This document shows positions 29,101-41,900 of a DNA stretch of 64,000 bases, piece by piece. The stretch comes from Phalacrocorax aristotelis (lineage: Eukaryota; Chordata; Aves; Suliformes; Phalacrocoracidae). Position numbers and translations under genes: made by a program. The first letter of the stretch is position 1. Every line of letters begins with the position of its first letter. Under the pieces are notes generated by a model. The model was not told the DNA's origin, did no database searches, and saw only the letters and a program-made list of their open reading frames with translations. The DNA lies in NCBI RefSeq assembly GCF_949628215.1, contig NC_134288.1:7245182-7309181 (forward strand). The letters are read 5' to 3'.

Positions 29101-31790
29101 AGGCAGATAAGCAGACTGCAGTTCTTCAGATTTCTAGCTGGAGGAACAACTACTGAGAAACTTGTTTTACTTTTTTTTTTGCCCGTTCTCTGCAGCCATT
29201 GCCTTCCAAATTTTGGGGCTAAATTCCTTTAGTGACGCATTTCTGAACAGTGCTCCCCATTCTGCCCACTGAGGTGACCACCCAGCATCCATCATCTGGT
29301 TTAAATTTCCCTTCAGAGAGTCAAAGGGCTATTGCTAAAGCAGCTCAATATATCCACTTGGCTCTTTCTGGCACCTACAGCCTCCTCAGGGTTACAGGGA
29401 ATTATTCACTCCTTCTGACATTTATTATATTAAATTATTAAAATGCTTTGATTGTAGTGCAGTGTTAGTTCAGTGTCATGTTAGCAGCACTGCATGGGCC
29501 GGGCTCTTAGAGCTCATGCTAAAAGCCTCCTTTTCAGAGCCTGAGGTCTCAGCTGGGACTCCACTGCTCTTGCACACAGTTAGGCATTATGTGGAAGCAG
29601 GGGGGGAGCAAGAGGGGAGCCACCACCTTTCTCCTACACTGATTTTTGTAAGCCTTTTCCCCTCCCTGCTCAGCCTGCCATCATTTACCGCCAAGGCTTT
29701 TCCCTCGCTTTAGGTCAGGATGTGCCTCAGGAGAGGGTGTGAGTGCACTTTGAGGTGCATCTCTGGGGTGGCTCTGCCCTAGTGTGGGAGGGGGGAGAGA
29801 CCCAGGGCACCCGTGGGTATTTGCAAGCCCTGGCCATGTTGTTGTGCCCTCTTCCAAGGGAAAAAGCAGAAAAGGAGGAATGCCCTGTGTGCTTTGCACA
29901 TGAGACACACAGCTGGACCATCTTGTGAAGGGCCGTTTTATGTGGGCACGCAGGGAACGCAGGCAGGCGCTGAGAGGCTTGGGTAGGGTCAGCCCCTGTG
30001 ACCACATTGCTGATTTTAGGAAAGCTGATGTGTAACACCACAGCTGAAAATTAGCCCTTGCCTTCCCAGTGGCGGGTGTGGGGGACCTCAATCAGCGCTT
30101 TGTCCTGCCTCCAGCTGGGAAATGCATTTTCCCATTCCTTAGTCCCAGTGGGTCGGGCAGCGCTGTGCATCGCCAGCTACCTCCCCTCTCAGACCACTGC
30201 AGCTCGGGGTATCCTGCCTTTCCACCCCAGGTGACATCCCTGCCATAGGCATGGCTCCCACCTGTGCCACAAACAGCGGAGAACCCAATCAAGGGGCCTT
30301 TTCAGCTCAGCCTTCCCCTGCCACTGGATTTCATGGCCCTGCTGAGACAGCCACGCTCATGCTGTGGGACATATCCTGGTCCCCACATCACTTTCTGCTC
30401 TGCAAGGGCAACACTCTGTGTGTGCATCCTTGGGCGACCATGGGAGCAGAAAAAACACTTCACAGGCACCAGGAAAAGCAAACCACCTTCTGCACTACTG
30501 CTTTCCAGTTCGCCAACATTCACTGGCTCAGTCTGTGGAGCAAGGGACCTGATTTTGTCTGTCCCCTGGGAATGAAAGTACCTGACTAAGGAGACCAAAA
30601 TACAATACTGTCAGCTATTGCTTAGGAGCTGGGTCTTCAAATCAGCTCTTCATATGAGAACTTTAACTCATGGTAACTCTGCTGTTGAGTGCAGGTACCA
30701 CTGAATTCAAAGCACAGAGATTTAATTTGCTGCTTTTCTCCCACAAAAGAGCTGCCGTTTGCCTCGCTTAGGAGCTTGCTGGGGACTTGCTGCCACAGAG
30801 GGTAATTGTTCTTTCCTGGGCTTGGGGAAACCAAACATCCTAATAAAAAATATCCATTTTAGAGGTCTGGGTTTTATTTTGTACAGAGCAGGGGAGAAAA
30901 TGCCTGCAGTGCTCTTGGGTATGGAGTCAATGCAGTGTTTATGCAAAAGGAAAAGCCATTAGAAATCACAGAAATGAGAAGCCTGCAGTTTCTGGCTTCC
31001 CTCATTTTTCAATACCTCCTTTAATCCAGACCAACCCAACCCACAAGCCCTTGTATATGCATGGGTATTTATAAATCCTATATTTTCCTTGCTGCACACA
31101 CAAGTGAAATTCAGCCTTTTCTGGGCTTGGGATTTATCGACCACACCAACAGCAAACACCAGCCGAGAGCAGGAAGCATGAAAACCCTGCGGCAGTGAGC
31201 TCTGCAGGGGACCGGGGGCCAGCCGGGGTGGTCACCCCAGGCATCTCCCTGGCTGCCCTGTGCCTGCCCCAGCAGTACCAACACCCTCAAAATACCCAAA
31301 TTTGGTAATGCAGTAGTGGCTTTTCTGCTAGAAAATTCAGGCAATGTGGGTGATTCTCTGTTCCTCAGGTAGCGACTGATGTTAGTGCAAAGAGGACGGA
31401 AAGTGCTGTTGAAGCACTAAAACATAGTCCTGTGAAGCACTAAAGGTGGTTCCTAGCACCACTAGACTGATGTAAGTGCTGAGAAGAGGTGAAGGGCTAG
31501 GAAGGTCTACTCCAGGGTATCTAAGAAGCTTCTGCTAATGACCTCCATTGCTGCAGCTGGGCACATCAGTTGACCTTCTTGTGGGAAGTTCAGCCTGAGG
31601 CTCTACAGCCCTCAGAGCTCTGGTCTGCAGCTCCCTGGTTCAAACCCACCTCCCCACACTGCAGCCACGACCTGCAGATGTTCCTAAACTCCCAGGGCAC
31701 TGTAGCTCAAATGGACATTAAGCTTGGACTCTCCTTTTTCCAGGACCCCCTGAGTTTATGGGGCTCCGAGGTGCATTCCCACAGTTGGGG
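26177..31790. other. Intergenic DNA between RBPJL and the CpG island
   Basis: No gene supported. It should contain the RBPJL promoter and possibly a 5' exon on the minus strand, but I could not recognise either. AT-rich non-repetitive blocks occur near 28090-28460 and 29000-29450. Confidence 0.55.
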
Positions 31791-31796
31791 AAGACG

Positions 31797-31880
31797 AAAT
31801 AAAGAAAAAAAAAAAAAAAAAAAAAAGAGAAAAGAACAAGAAAAGGGGGGGCGGGGGGAAGGGAGCAGGGGGGACAAAAA
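31797..31880 (+). repeat. Polypurine tract (A run then G/A)
   Basis: An uninterrupted run of 23 A at 31805-31827 is followed by GA-rich and G-rich sequence up to about 31880. It directly flanks the CpG island. Confidence 0.9.
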
Positions 31881-32169
31881 GAAAGCCTCTCCCTGTAAGT
31901 TCTTGGCAGGCAAGGGCTGGGAACGACCCCGGGCCAGGCACAGCTCGATGCGGTGCCGCCACACACCGCTGCCGACGGCCGTTCCCACCTGCGTGCGGCT
32001 CCCGCCCGCCCGCGGGCACCTGCACGGACACGACCCGCGGGGCGAGAGGCGGTGGGAGTCGGCGGGTGGCTCTTCCCCCCCAGCGCTGCCCCGGGACCGG
32101 CCCGCCCCGCCGCCCCCCCGTTCCCCCCGCCCCGTTAAATGCCGCCCGGGGCCTCACCGCCTGCCAGTG

Positions 32170-32350
32170 CACCGCGCACCGCACCGAGCAGCTCTGGGCA
32201 GCCCCGCTCCGCGCCCCACGCAGCTCCGCGCCCCGCCCTGCGCCCCGCCCCGCGCAGCCCCGCGCCCCGCCCGCGCAGCCCCGCTCCGCGCCCCGCGCAG
32301 CCCCGCGCCGCCCCGCGCCCCACGCACCGCCCCGCGCAGCTCCACGCCCG
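32170..32350 (+). repeat. GC-rich degenerate tandem array inside the CpG island
   Basis: Repeated CGCAGCCCCGCGCCCCGCC-like units of about 18-22 bp in several imperfect copies. Frames across it are composition artefacts. Confidence 0.75.
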
Positions 32351-32444
32351 CCGTACCTGACCCAGTAGCGCGGCGGGGAGCGGCTCCGCGGCCGGCACGG
32401 GTGAGTGAGGGGCTCTGCGGGCGCCGGCGCCCCTGCGGGGAGGG

Positions 32445-32490
32445 AAGGGAGAGGAGGAGGAGGAGGAGGAGGGTGAGGGTGAGGGTGAGC
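32445..32490 (+). repeat. GGA trinucleotide run and GGGTGA hexamer run
   Basis: AGGAGGAGGAGGAGGAGG is followed by three GAGGGT units; simple repeat at the CpG island edge. Confidence 0.85.
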
Positions 32491-32560
32491 CCGGGCGCGG
32501 CCCGGCGGGGCTGAGCCGCGATGCTGTGCGCAGCGCCGAGCACTGCGGCGGGGGTTGGCA

Positions 32561-35500
32561 GCCCCGCGGTGTGTGTGTGTGCGTGTTTCCCTTGGAGGGG
32601 AGCAGCCGTCCTGGGCACGAAGAGCAGAAAGCAAAGCCGGGGCGTGGGGGGAAAGCGGAGCCTTTGACGTGGGTTTTATTCCCAAAAGCTGCGGGCTGGA
32701 GCCCTCCCGAAGCCCCCCAACTGTGCGGCCTCGTCCCCCTGCAGCGGTGCCAGTGGTTGCCCTCCCGAGCATGCTGGGCTGGGGGATATGTTTTGGTGGG
32801 CAGTAAGAGGGCATGGTACCCCGCTCCATCTCCCAGTGCCTGCGTGGAGGATGTAACCTCTCCTCTGCTGTCGGGATGGCACAGGTTGCAGTCTGCCTGC
32901 TCTGCTCACCTTTTGCCTAGCTTTCGGGCAGGTTCCTGCTTATACAATCGAGGATCTCTCTTATCAGAGAATAATAAGGTCTGGTACACCTGGGCAAGGT
33001 GTACTGAGCAATAGGAGATCGAGATACTGCAGAAAGATAACTTGAAAGTGTGCCCTAAGTTTGCTATGCGCTGCTTCTGCACGACTGGAAATTTGGGTCT
33101 GTGCATACTCATAAATATGTTTGCACAAGCAATCACCCACCTTTGGCTTATAATTCCAACAATTTCACGGTGAAAAATTAGCTTTGGGCACTTTTGTTCC
33201 AAGCAATTACATGGGAAAACTTGTTTGGAAAATCAGATTATTCTGCAGTCATCGTATTTGCGCTAACACGCAGCCATCCGAGATAAGTGGAGCTGAGCAG
33301 ATACACGCTGTGGTGGTACGTGTTCCTCTGGCGTCTTCCCTCCTCGTTCTGCGAGGACAGCCTTTGCTGTGGTGCAGAGCTGCCGAATTGGTCTGGGAGG
33401 CAGGGCTGCAGAGCGGGAACCGGTGTCGGTGAGGAGCCTGGCAGAGACATGGGACTGTCCCGCTCCGAAGGAGGTCACCATGTGTGTGCAGTGGGACTGG
33501 GGGCAGGGGGGAAGAGGGCTCCAAGAGAGGAGCCTGTTCAGAGCCCCAACTCTGAGGGGCACACAGCGTTACCTCTTCTGCTTAAACCCATAGGATTTTT
33601 TATTCATTTAATCCCAGTTTATTTATAATTTACTATAAGTTCTCTCTGTGGGACCCTCTGTAGCATCTCTTGATAGTAAAGGTTTTTTTTTCTTTTTCCA
33701 AGAACAGGAGGAGCAATTAATCACAGGTAGTGAGCGTGCAGGTTCTCAGTAACAAGTAGAAACTGCATTTCACAAGCAGGTTCTTGTGATCTCTTCAGGG
33801 TTTCATTAGATTGGCATTTGATATCAGCAAAAAGTGTGTGTAGGGAAGTCTGCCCTCAGATTTCAGCCCTGATACTTGCCACCAGGATATGGATAAATTT
33901 GGCCTCATCCAAAATACAAATTCCCATCTGGAAGGTGTGCAAGGTATCTCGGTGCTTGTAGTAAAAGAACACTTTCCATCAAAGTAGGTGGGGTATTGCT
34001 GCATCCAGCTGGAAAAAAAGCTGCTGCTGATTTTTGTGGAAGTTGTAACTTTCTTTTTTCTTGAAGAATCAAAGAAATTTTATGTGATTAGTACAAGATG
34101 GGCTCAGGAGCTGCCCTTGTTAGCGATGGTAGCAAACGAAAAGACGAAGCCAACAAGGCAGCCTGTTGTAGGCAATCTACGGTCACAGAAGATGTTTGTG
34201 CTCTGATTGCTCATAACAGCTTTTCCCTTGAGGTTGGCATTAGGGGTTAAAGGTTTTCAAGAGAAGCCTTTGTTTAAACATCTTTAAAGTTTCCAATAGG
34301 GGCCCCTTTGTTCACTTTTGGAGCAGTGTGCCTGCCTTGTTAAACACTCAGTGCTCATAAAATGCCATTTACAAATGCGTGATGAATAGGGCTGGAACAT
34401 GGAAAGGGGGGAGATAAGCAGTGTTTCTACCTACCCGTACATGTGAATTACAGACAAGCCTGACTGAGTGAATAAATGGGTACTAGAAGAAACATAGTAA
34501 AAAAAAGATTGAGTGGTGCTTATAAAGAAACTTACAAAAATCGGCTACTCCCCCAGAACCAGTCAGTCTCTCTTCTGCCAGATGTCACACGTCTGTGACA
34601 CCCCTGCCGAGAGGCTGAGTGGCTCCTGCCACTTGTCATTACTTCTCAGTAATCGTGTTTTCTCCACTTTGGACCCAAACAGTAGCAAATTGATCACTTG
34701 GGCTCCGTTGGCTGGAAGGGAGCTCACGCAGCTGCCATAAGGGCTCCATTGAGCAGCTGGGTGCACGGACCCAGACTTCGCACTTTCTGTTACCTGCTGT
34801 GGGCTGGCAAGAGTCTCCCCTCTGTAGGTATTTGCAGCACAGATGTACCTTTGGGTATTGAGTAACATTTTTAGCACTTAGAAGGCTTTGGTTCCCTCTC
34901 CCATCCTGGCCAAATGTAAAGTGTTTAAAAACAGCTCGGTTAAAGCAGGGGACGGTATAGGCATGCGCCCAGGAGGCTCCAGACTGGTGCACAGCTATGG
35001 CAGTGTTTCCATGTGGAATGCGCCCAGGCTGCTGTGCCAGATCCTGTGTCTGAAGCTTTTCTGGTTCTCCGGCAGCTTGTCCTTCCAGAGGCTGGATCCA
35101 TCTTCCTTAGCAACTTTCTGCCTTTGCCTGTGTCTCTTTGTCCACAAACTTCTGATCTCTCACCTCGCAAGCCTTTGGTTGCACACATGAATCCATCACT
35201 AACCTGATCCCTCTGGTGCCCATCAGGGAAATCTGTAGGGATCTGCTGTGGGCCCTTGCAGAGAGGTGGCAGTAACTTGGTTTGTCTCCAGGCTTTAGCC
35301 TTCCTGTCTCTGTGCTGTATCATGCTGCTTTGCTGGTTGATTGCTACTGTATAAGTTTGGAAGTCTTTGAGTTGTAGTCTGCAGACCTGTAGGAGTCCAT
35401 GGCAGGAATCAGTAGGAGCAGACCTACTGACAGCAGAGGTAACCTGCTATTCAAGAATCTGTGTCTTGGCTGGAAAATTAGCAGGGTCCACATGCTGAAA

Positions 35501-37610
35501 AAGATGGAAAGACCCCGCCTTTGGGTATTGATAGCTCCTACACTTGCAGCTGGACTTGGATAGCTTCTGTGAAGTGTCACAGACATCCCCCTCGTTCTTC
35601 TTCTCTTTTTACAGCATCTTGCTTTGGCTTTAAGAGTACCAGCCAGGATGAGAGTGGCACAAAACATTTCAGTCTGCACTCAAACGCCAGGCAACAATCT
35701 CACTACCGCTCCTCCCTTTCACTCTCCCTGTCATCTGATGAACCTCTCATTTCAAGATCTGAGGGCAGCTGCTCTGTGCCCAGGTTCCCTAAAGCATGTC
35801 TGGACATTCCCATGACTGTCTGAAGTGCCCTTGTTTCACCCTGGCTGGGACTGTGCCCTCATCCTGGGTTGCAGGTGGAAGAGCCAGCTCGGGTCCTGGC
35901 TCTGCCACAGGCTTCCTGCAGTCTTGAGAAAGTGGCTTTGACACTCCTGGTTGCTGGTTCCTCGTGCCATGCTGTAGGACTCTCCTTGGAGAACTTCATG
36001 AGGCCTGAAAGCCTCAGTGAAGCAACCTTGAACTGTTCCCTGATCTGTCCTGGAAGAAAAGACCTTGTAGGCACCTTTGGCAAGAACTCAGTAAATGCCA
36101 CAGAATTAGACAATTTCAACTAGTTGCTCACAGGCTGACCAGCAAGGGCTAATCTCACATTGGGGTGAGGTTGAGGTCAAGCGGTCCTCAGCCATGGCCC
36201 CAGGTGCTGCTTTGAGTCCCTGGGGAGGTCTTGCAGGAGGTTTCCACACAGCATCTGTGTGTGCTGACAAGGACAGGATGATGCTGAGGCACAACCATCC
36301 CCAAGGCACCTGCTTTCCAGTGTGGGCAGATGTGAGGCCACAGGCCACTGCGATGCCGGTGGAAGTTTTTCTCTGGTGCATCTCCTATGGGCTGACGGCA
36401 TCCTGGTCCTGGAACGGTGGTTCCCCTGCTGTCAGAGGGAAGTGGCAGCCGTGAAGTTAGGTGGGAGCAGTTTCCCATGCTACCTTTGGGGTTCTTCCTG
36501 TGAAAAGTAACTAGACAAAGAATTCAACCAACTTGCTTTTCTGTCTTGAGGAGGGCTGAAAAGTCTCCGTGTGCTCTTCTGCAGCTGCCAAATGCTCCTC
36601 ACTTTCTGCTATTTCAATTAAACACACAGCAGGATGAGTAGGATGAAGGGGAGAGGCACAAGAATATTCTCCTGGCATATTTCCTTATGCCAACACATTG
36701 AGTCACGTCTCCAGAGTGAGAAATATGATATAAAGATTTAGAGAAGGAGGTCAGGCAATGAACGTTTGATTGCGGGGCTGAAACAGCAGGCGCTCTCTGT
36801 GGTTGTCTGTGCCATGTAAGCTTGCTGGAGGTCAGCTGGGGATATTGGTCCCAGCAGATTCAGGAGACAGACGTCCTGCTAATAACTATCAATCTCATTG
36901 GTTAGAGATACCAGCCCTGCTGCATCAGCCGTTCAGCTGACAAACTCTGCACCAGCCCAGGAGCTGCCCTGGGCCATTTCTCTTCCGCTTGTGGTTGAAC
37001 ATGCATATTTCTGGGGAAAAAATGCTCTCTAACACCTTCTTCTCAGAACAAGAACTTGGGCAATGGATTGCTGCCTCAGCTTCTGGATGGCCCAGACCTC
37101 CTTCCCTCCAAAGTCTGAAGTCTCTTGGCCTAGTTCAGCTGTCCTTCAGGGGCCTGTTTGCAGAAGACCATCTGTTTTTTAAAGAGTCAGTAAGGTGGGT
37201 CTTTCTCCTGTTGATCACTCCTCATCAAAATCTAAAGGTATTCCAATATTCCTCCAGCTTTGCTTTAAATACCAGTTAGGAGCAGGGCTGAGTTTGCTTG
37301 TCCTGCAGCTCAGGAGACAAGTGCAGTCTAAGGCCTTGAGTGGGACAGAGAGGAACGGAGAAATGCTACCAGCAGTCCTGAAATAGGAGCTACCTCATGA
37401 CATGATTAGTTGAACAAGGGAAATTGGCTGACCATGTTTTCCTCTTGGCTAGATCTTTAACATGTGCTTCAAATGGCCATGTTTAATTTGCAAGTGAATA
37501 TAGCATTTATTCTTGCCAGCTGTTGCCACAGCAGCCCAGGTACATGTTTCAGTGCAGAGGCTGGCTTGGCAGGAGGCTCTCCTCCTAGCTGAGTTGCAGA
37601 GCACTGGGAG
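32561..37610. other. Intergenic DNA between the CpG island and CR1
   Basis: No exon, repeat family or RNA gene recognised. If the CpG island is a distal first exon, this is intronic DNA. Confidence 0.55.
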
Positions 37611-37616
37611 GCTTTT

Positions 37617-37885
37617 TAGAATAGAATCATAGAATTATTAAGGTTGAAATGACGTCTAGGATCATCAAGTCCAACCATCAACCCAACACCACCATGCTTC
37701 CTAAACCATGTCCTGAAGTGCCGTGTCTACACGTGTTTTTTTTTTAATACCTCCAGGGATGGTGACTCCACCACCTCTCTGGGCAGCCTGTTCCAATGTG
37801 TGACCACTCTTTCAGTAAATAATTTTTCCTAAAATCCAATCTGAACCTCTCCTGATGCAGCTTGAGGCCAAGATAGATTTAGAGG
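37617..37885 (-). mobile_element. CR1 LINE fragment, 3' end, antisense
   Basis: The + strand reads ATAGAATCATAGAATT, then AAGGTTGAAATGACGTCTAG and GATCATCAAGTCCAACCATC. This is the reverse complement of a CR1 3'UTR with its ATTCTATG tail. It is 5'-truncated (about 270 bp), as usual for CR1, and split by a short T run near 37737. Confidence 0.92.
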
Positions 37886-37945
37886 TAGATTGGTAGCAGA
37901 GAAAGACCTCATGTGCTGTCATGGAGAACATCTAACATCTAACAC

Positions 37946-38911
37946 TTAAGTGGAGTCCCCCAAGGATCGATATTGGGCCCAATGTTATTCAACATCTTTA
38001 TAAGTGATCTGGATAATGGGATCCAGTGTAGCCTGATGAAGTTTGCGGATGACACCAAGTTGAGTGGGGAAGTAGACACTCCAGAAGGGAGAGCTGCTCT
38101 GCAGGAAGATCTGGATAGGCTGGAAGAGTGGGCTAACAAGAACCTTATGAAGTTCAACAAAGACAAGTGTAAGGTCATGCACCTGGGGAAACACAATCCG
38201 GGAGTGCAGCACAGACTGGGATCCACCTGGCTGGAGAGCAGCTCTGTGGAAAGGGACCTGGGGGTCCTGGTGGACAGGAAGCTCAACATGAGCGAACAGT
38301 GGCTGCTGCGGCCAAGAAGGCCAACGGGATGCTGGGTTGCATCAAAAAGGACATTGCCAGCAGAGATCAAGAAGTCATTATCCCACTCTACTCAGCGCTG
38401 GTCAGGCCACACCTGGAGTGCTGTGTCCAGTTCTGGTCCCCACTATACAAAAAGGATGTGGACAGGCTGGAAGGGGTCCAGAGAAGGGCCACCAAGATGA
38501 TCAAAGGACTGGGAAGCTGCCATACGAGGATAGGCTGGGAGAGCTGGGTTTGTTCAGCCTTGAGAAAAGGAGGCTCAGGGGGGATCTCATCCCCATGTAC
38601 CAGTACTTAAGGGGTAGCTACAGAGAAGGTGGAGACTCCCTTTTTTACATGGAGTCACATGGAGAGGACAAGGGGGGATGGACACAAGTTGCTCTTGGGG
38701 AGATTCCGACTGGACACGAGGGAAATTTTTCACAGTGAGGACAGTCACCACTGGAATAATCTCCCCAGGGAAGGGGTTGACTTGGCCGCATTGGACACTT
38801 TCAAGAGCCATCTGGACAGGGTGCTGGGCCATCTTGTCTAGACTGTGCTCTTCCTAGAAAGGTTGGACTAGATGATCCCCGAGGTCCCTTCCAACCTGTG
38901 ATTCTGTGATC
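37946..38911 (+). mobile_element. CR1 LINE fragment with decayed reverse-transcriptase ORF
   Basis: Starts at GVPQGSILGPMLFN and contains the RT FADD block near 38042 (MKFADDTKLSG). Downstream CR1 ORF2 features are [50 protein letters not shown] and HWNNLPREGVDL. The reading frame changes at about 38300 and again near 38510, so it is dead. The 3' end, GGTTGGACTAGATGATCC to GTGATTCTGTGAT, is typical CR1. Strongly 5'-truncated. Confidence 0.95.
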
Positions 38912-41900
38912 TAAAAGGGAATGCTCTGTCCATTGCTACAACCAGCATTTCCCTCCCAAGGGGACTTCAAATGTCATCTCGCAGTATAAGCCTGTCGGGA
39001 CTTGTATGATAAGTCCATGCACAGTGAAACAAAGACATCTGTCACTCAGCCTGCGAATGGACCTGGACAAGAAACCTGTCTTCCTTGTGCCCTACCTGTG
39101 AATATGCTAGTCCTAGTGAGTGCAGGAGTGGGCCACATAGATCGGGGAACTGGCTTTTTGGGGGAGTAAGGGGAGAGAAAAAGAAGTCCCTTATGCATTC
39201 AGGAAGGTTTTCCTGTTACAGCACTCCTGCTGATTCACTCCTGTTGGGTTTGGAGCCATGATGTGCTGTTTGAGAAATACAGCCTTATTTTTCAAACGTG
39301 TCATTCCAGGTGGCACTTGGCCCAGTAAAGCTGCCATAGCGTTGTAACCAGAGAGTACTGCAATGTCCTGGAAAGAGTCTGCTCTTATTCTCCCACATAT
39401 GTGTTTGGGAAGAACCAAAGACACATCAGCCCTTAAAAAGGGGGGAAAAAAAAGCCATTCTGGGCTGGAAATTAATGCCGTTTCCCTCATTTCAGTGTGC
39501 TTGTGCCCCCGGGCTCTTACTTGCTCTGAAAACTGCATTGCTGTCCTCATGGTATTTGCCTGTCACCCAGCTGCTGTGAAGGATAAGCACTGAGATGCTG
39601 GAGCTGTGATTGAGTGCAGGTTCAATGCTGCCTGTAAAATGGTCCTGAGGGCAGATTCAGTGCTGATGGGCTGCAGAGGCACCGCTGAAAGCTCTGCACC
39701 TGCAGGCAGGGAGCATCTTGAGATCATGGATTGTGTTGGGAGAAACCAACCTTTGGCCAGCCTTCCAGGAGAGGGTGGATCCAGCTCCAGGGCTGTCCCA
39801 GGCCTCATCCACTCACACAACTTGAGGGTCTTGTGAATATATGGACAACCTGCTAGCAGTCCATTGGGGTTTCCACAGCAAAATCCAACCTCAGGAGGTG
39901 CCTCCAAGTTGATGTAAGTTGGCTGCATGTCTCCAGGTAGCTCTGGTTGCTTCATTGTCCCCCATGCCTGAGGCAAGACACGCTTTGGTCACCCTTTCTT
40001 GGTACCACATGCGTTTTTTGGACAGCCTTCCTCTTGGGCATGGACCTGAAGGATGACTTGCTGTCCTGCTGCAGACATGAATTTTTTTCTCCCTGCCCTC
40101 AAGCCTGAGGCCAGCTTTGCTGTCTTTCTGCTGTTGTACTGGCAGGACTCTGGGGTCCTAAGCACAAAGAGTCTGTGTCCAGGCTCCTGAGCCTACTTTG
40201 GTTTTTTTGACACTTTCATCAAATAATGCTGATGTGGGAGTGGAATCATGGCCTGCCAAAACTGCCTGGTTGGATCTCTGCAAAGAAAAGCCCTGCAGAA
40301 CAAAGCGGAGTACATGGAGAGGCAGGTGAGGTGGATGAGTCTCAGGAACATCAAATCTAGGGCTGCTCTACTATTGGCCAAGGTTTCTGGCACAGAAATA
40401 CATGTTATTACCTGGTAGCACATGTGGCATCATTGCCATACACCCCTGCCATGCATGCCCAGGCACACTGTGATGTCTCCTCCTGCCCACGGGCATGCTG
40501 CATGGGACAGCCCTCCGGCTTTGCTCGTGTTGGGTAACAGTGCCTGGTCAGAGGCCCCCAGCTGTGCCCCACTCCTTGCAGTGCACGGTGATCCCTGGTC
40601 CTGGTTTCTTGTGGGGTCTAGAGCCAGGGCAGAGCTGCTGCTGCTGCTCCCACAATGTGCCAAAGGTCTGCCAAGCCCAGGCAGGTGGCTGGAGTCGTAT
40701 GGTTTTTGACATAAACAAAAATCTCAGCTAAAGGCTGATGTGCCCAGATATATGAAATCTTCCATATGGTTGTACCTGAGACCTGGCTCATGACTCCATA
40801 GCCACAGTCCACAACCTGCTTTCCTGCTTGTGACACTATGGTCCGGGCATTGAATGCACAGCCACCTCCTGAGCCTTTCACCCCCTCTTTCTCCATCTGC
40901 TTCATCCCCTCTGCAATTTGATATATAAAGCCCCAATCCCTGTAACAACGAGGAAGGTATGGAGTTCACTGCATCCCTCACACTGCTCCCTGCAATGTCC
41001 TATGCTTTGGGCTTGCCCAAGGGAGGATACGCCCGGGTCCAATCTGCATGGATGAACCAGAAGGGGAATATTCAGAGCATTTCTGTTAACCTGTAGCCAG
41101 AAGAGAGCTGCCAAGGAGGTCACACTGAAACCTGAAGCGGCTGTTTTTCCTGAGACTCAGCATTTGGCAGGGAGAGCAGACAGACAAGTGGCAGAGCAGG
41201 GAGGAATACAAGCACCCTGGGGGGGGCAGCACTGCCAGAAGAGGTGCCCAGGGAAGGTGTGCTGCCTTACCTGTTTGCCTCTGGGGATTCATCTCCATGT
41301 CTTCTTTGTCCAAGATCACGAGGAGAGTCAAGAGGAGGCTGGGGTCACTGCCGATCCTTCTGTCCTTACATGTGGTTCTTCCCTTGGTCACCCTCTGCGT
41401 GCTGTGTACCCGAGCAACTCCTTCAGCAGGGACAAGCAATGTCTGTTTTTCCCCTTGCACTGCTCAGAAAGGTCAGGAGATGGTCCACTTCTTGGCTCAG
41501 CTGCTGTGGGGTTTGGCTGAGCCAGCCCAGCTGGCAGCACTTGCCCCACCTGGACCTTTTCTCCTTTATAGCTCAGTGTTATCTCAAGGTCTCCGGCATT
41601 GCAGCAGGCGCCGTGTTTGCTTTGCCTCCCAGCACCTGCCTGCCAGCCGGTTGCTTCCCACCCATCTCCCTCCCACTCCCGGGTGGTGACAGAGGGCTTG
41701 GGGGAGTGTGGGAGCCCTGGAGGTGGGGGGAACCCCCACGGGGCTGCAAGTCAGCCCCAGTGCTGCCAGCCCCAAAGGAGCGAGGACAGCAAGTAGCAGG
41801 GGAAGTTGCCCAGCATGAGATGGTGTGAGAGAGACTCATGGGCAGCTGTCCCATTAACTCTGCTTCCCTGTCCCCATCGCCTTGCTGCTGGGGCAGGGAT

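Larger units (their letters stand above)
31900..32560. promoter_or_regulatory. CpG island with a strong + strand splice donor
   Basis: Very dense CpG and GC-box-like sequence, isolated in the 18-kb gap between the divergent genes RBPJL and MATN4. A near-consensus donor, CACGG then GTGAGT, lies at 32400/32401, and GTTAAAT at 32134-32140 could be a TATA-like element. It is probably a promoter with a non-coding first exon. MATN4 is the only + strand gene downstream whose coding exon has an upstream acceptor (43985-43986), so a distal MATN4 first exon is one reading; an unknown lncRNA is another. Confidence 0.5.

Noticed and set aside
30112-30134. CAGCTG E-box and TTTCCCA box as a PTF1 site for RBPJL autoregulation
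   Set aside because: The centres are about 16-17 bp apart, which is not the one- or two-turn spacing of known PTF1 sites. The short inverted TGGGAAA/TTTCCCA arms may be chance.
31797-31830. AATAAA followed by 23 A bases as the tail of a processed retrocopy
   Set aside because: The A run follows the hexamer after one base, continues into GA-rich sequence, and no gene-like sequence precedes it. A simple repeat is more likely.
31570-32829. Long Pro/Ala/Arg frames on both strands at the CpG island
   Set aside because: They are products of extreme GC content and the tandem array; stops are rare there in every frame.
37973-38841. Reverse-transcriptase open frames as a host gene
   Set aside because: They are CR1 ORF2 with at least two frame changes and a CR1 3' tail, so a dead retrotransposon.
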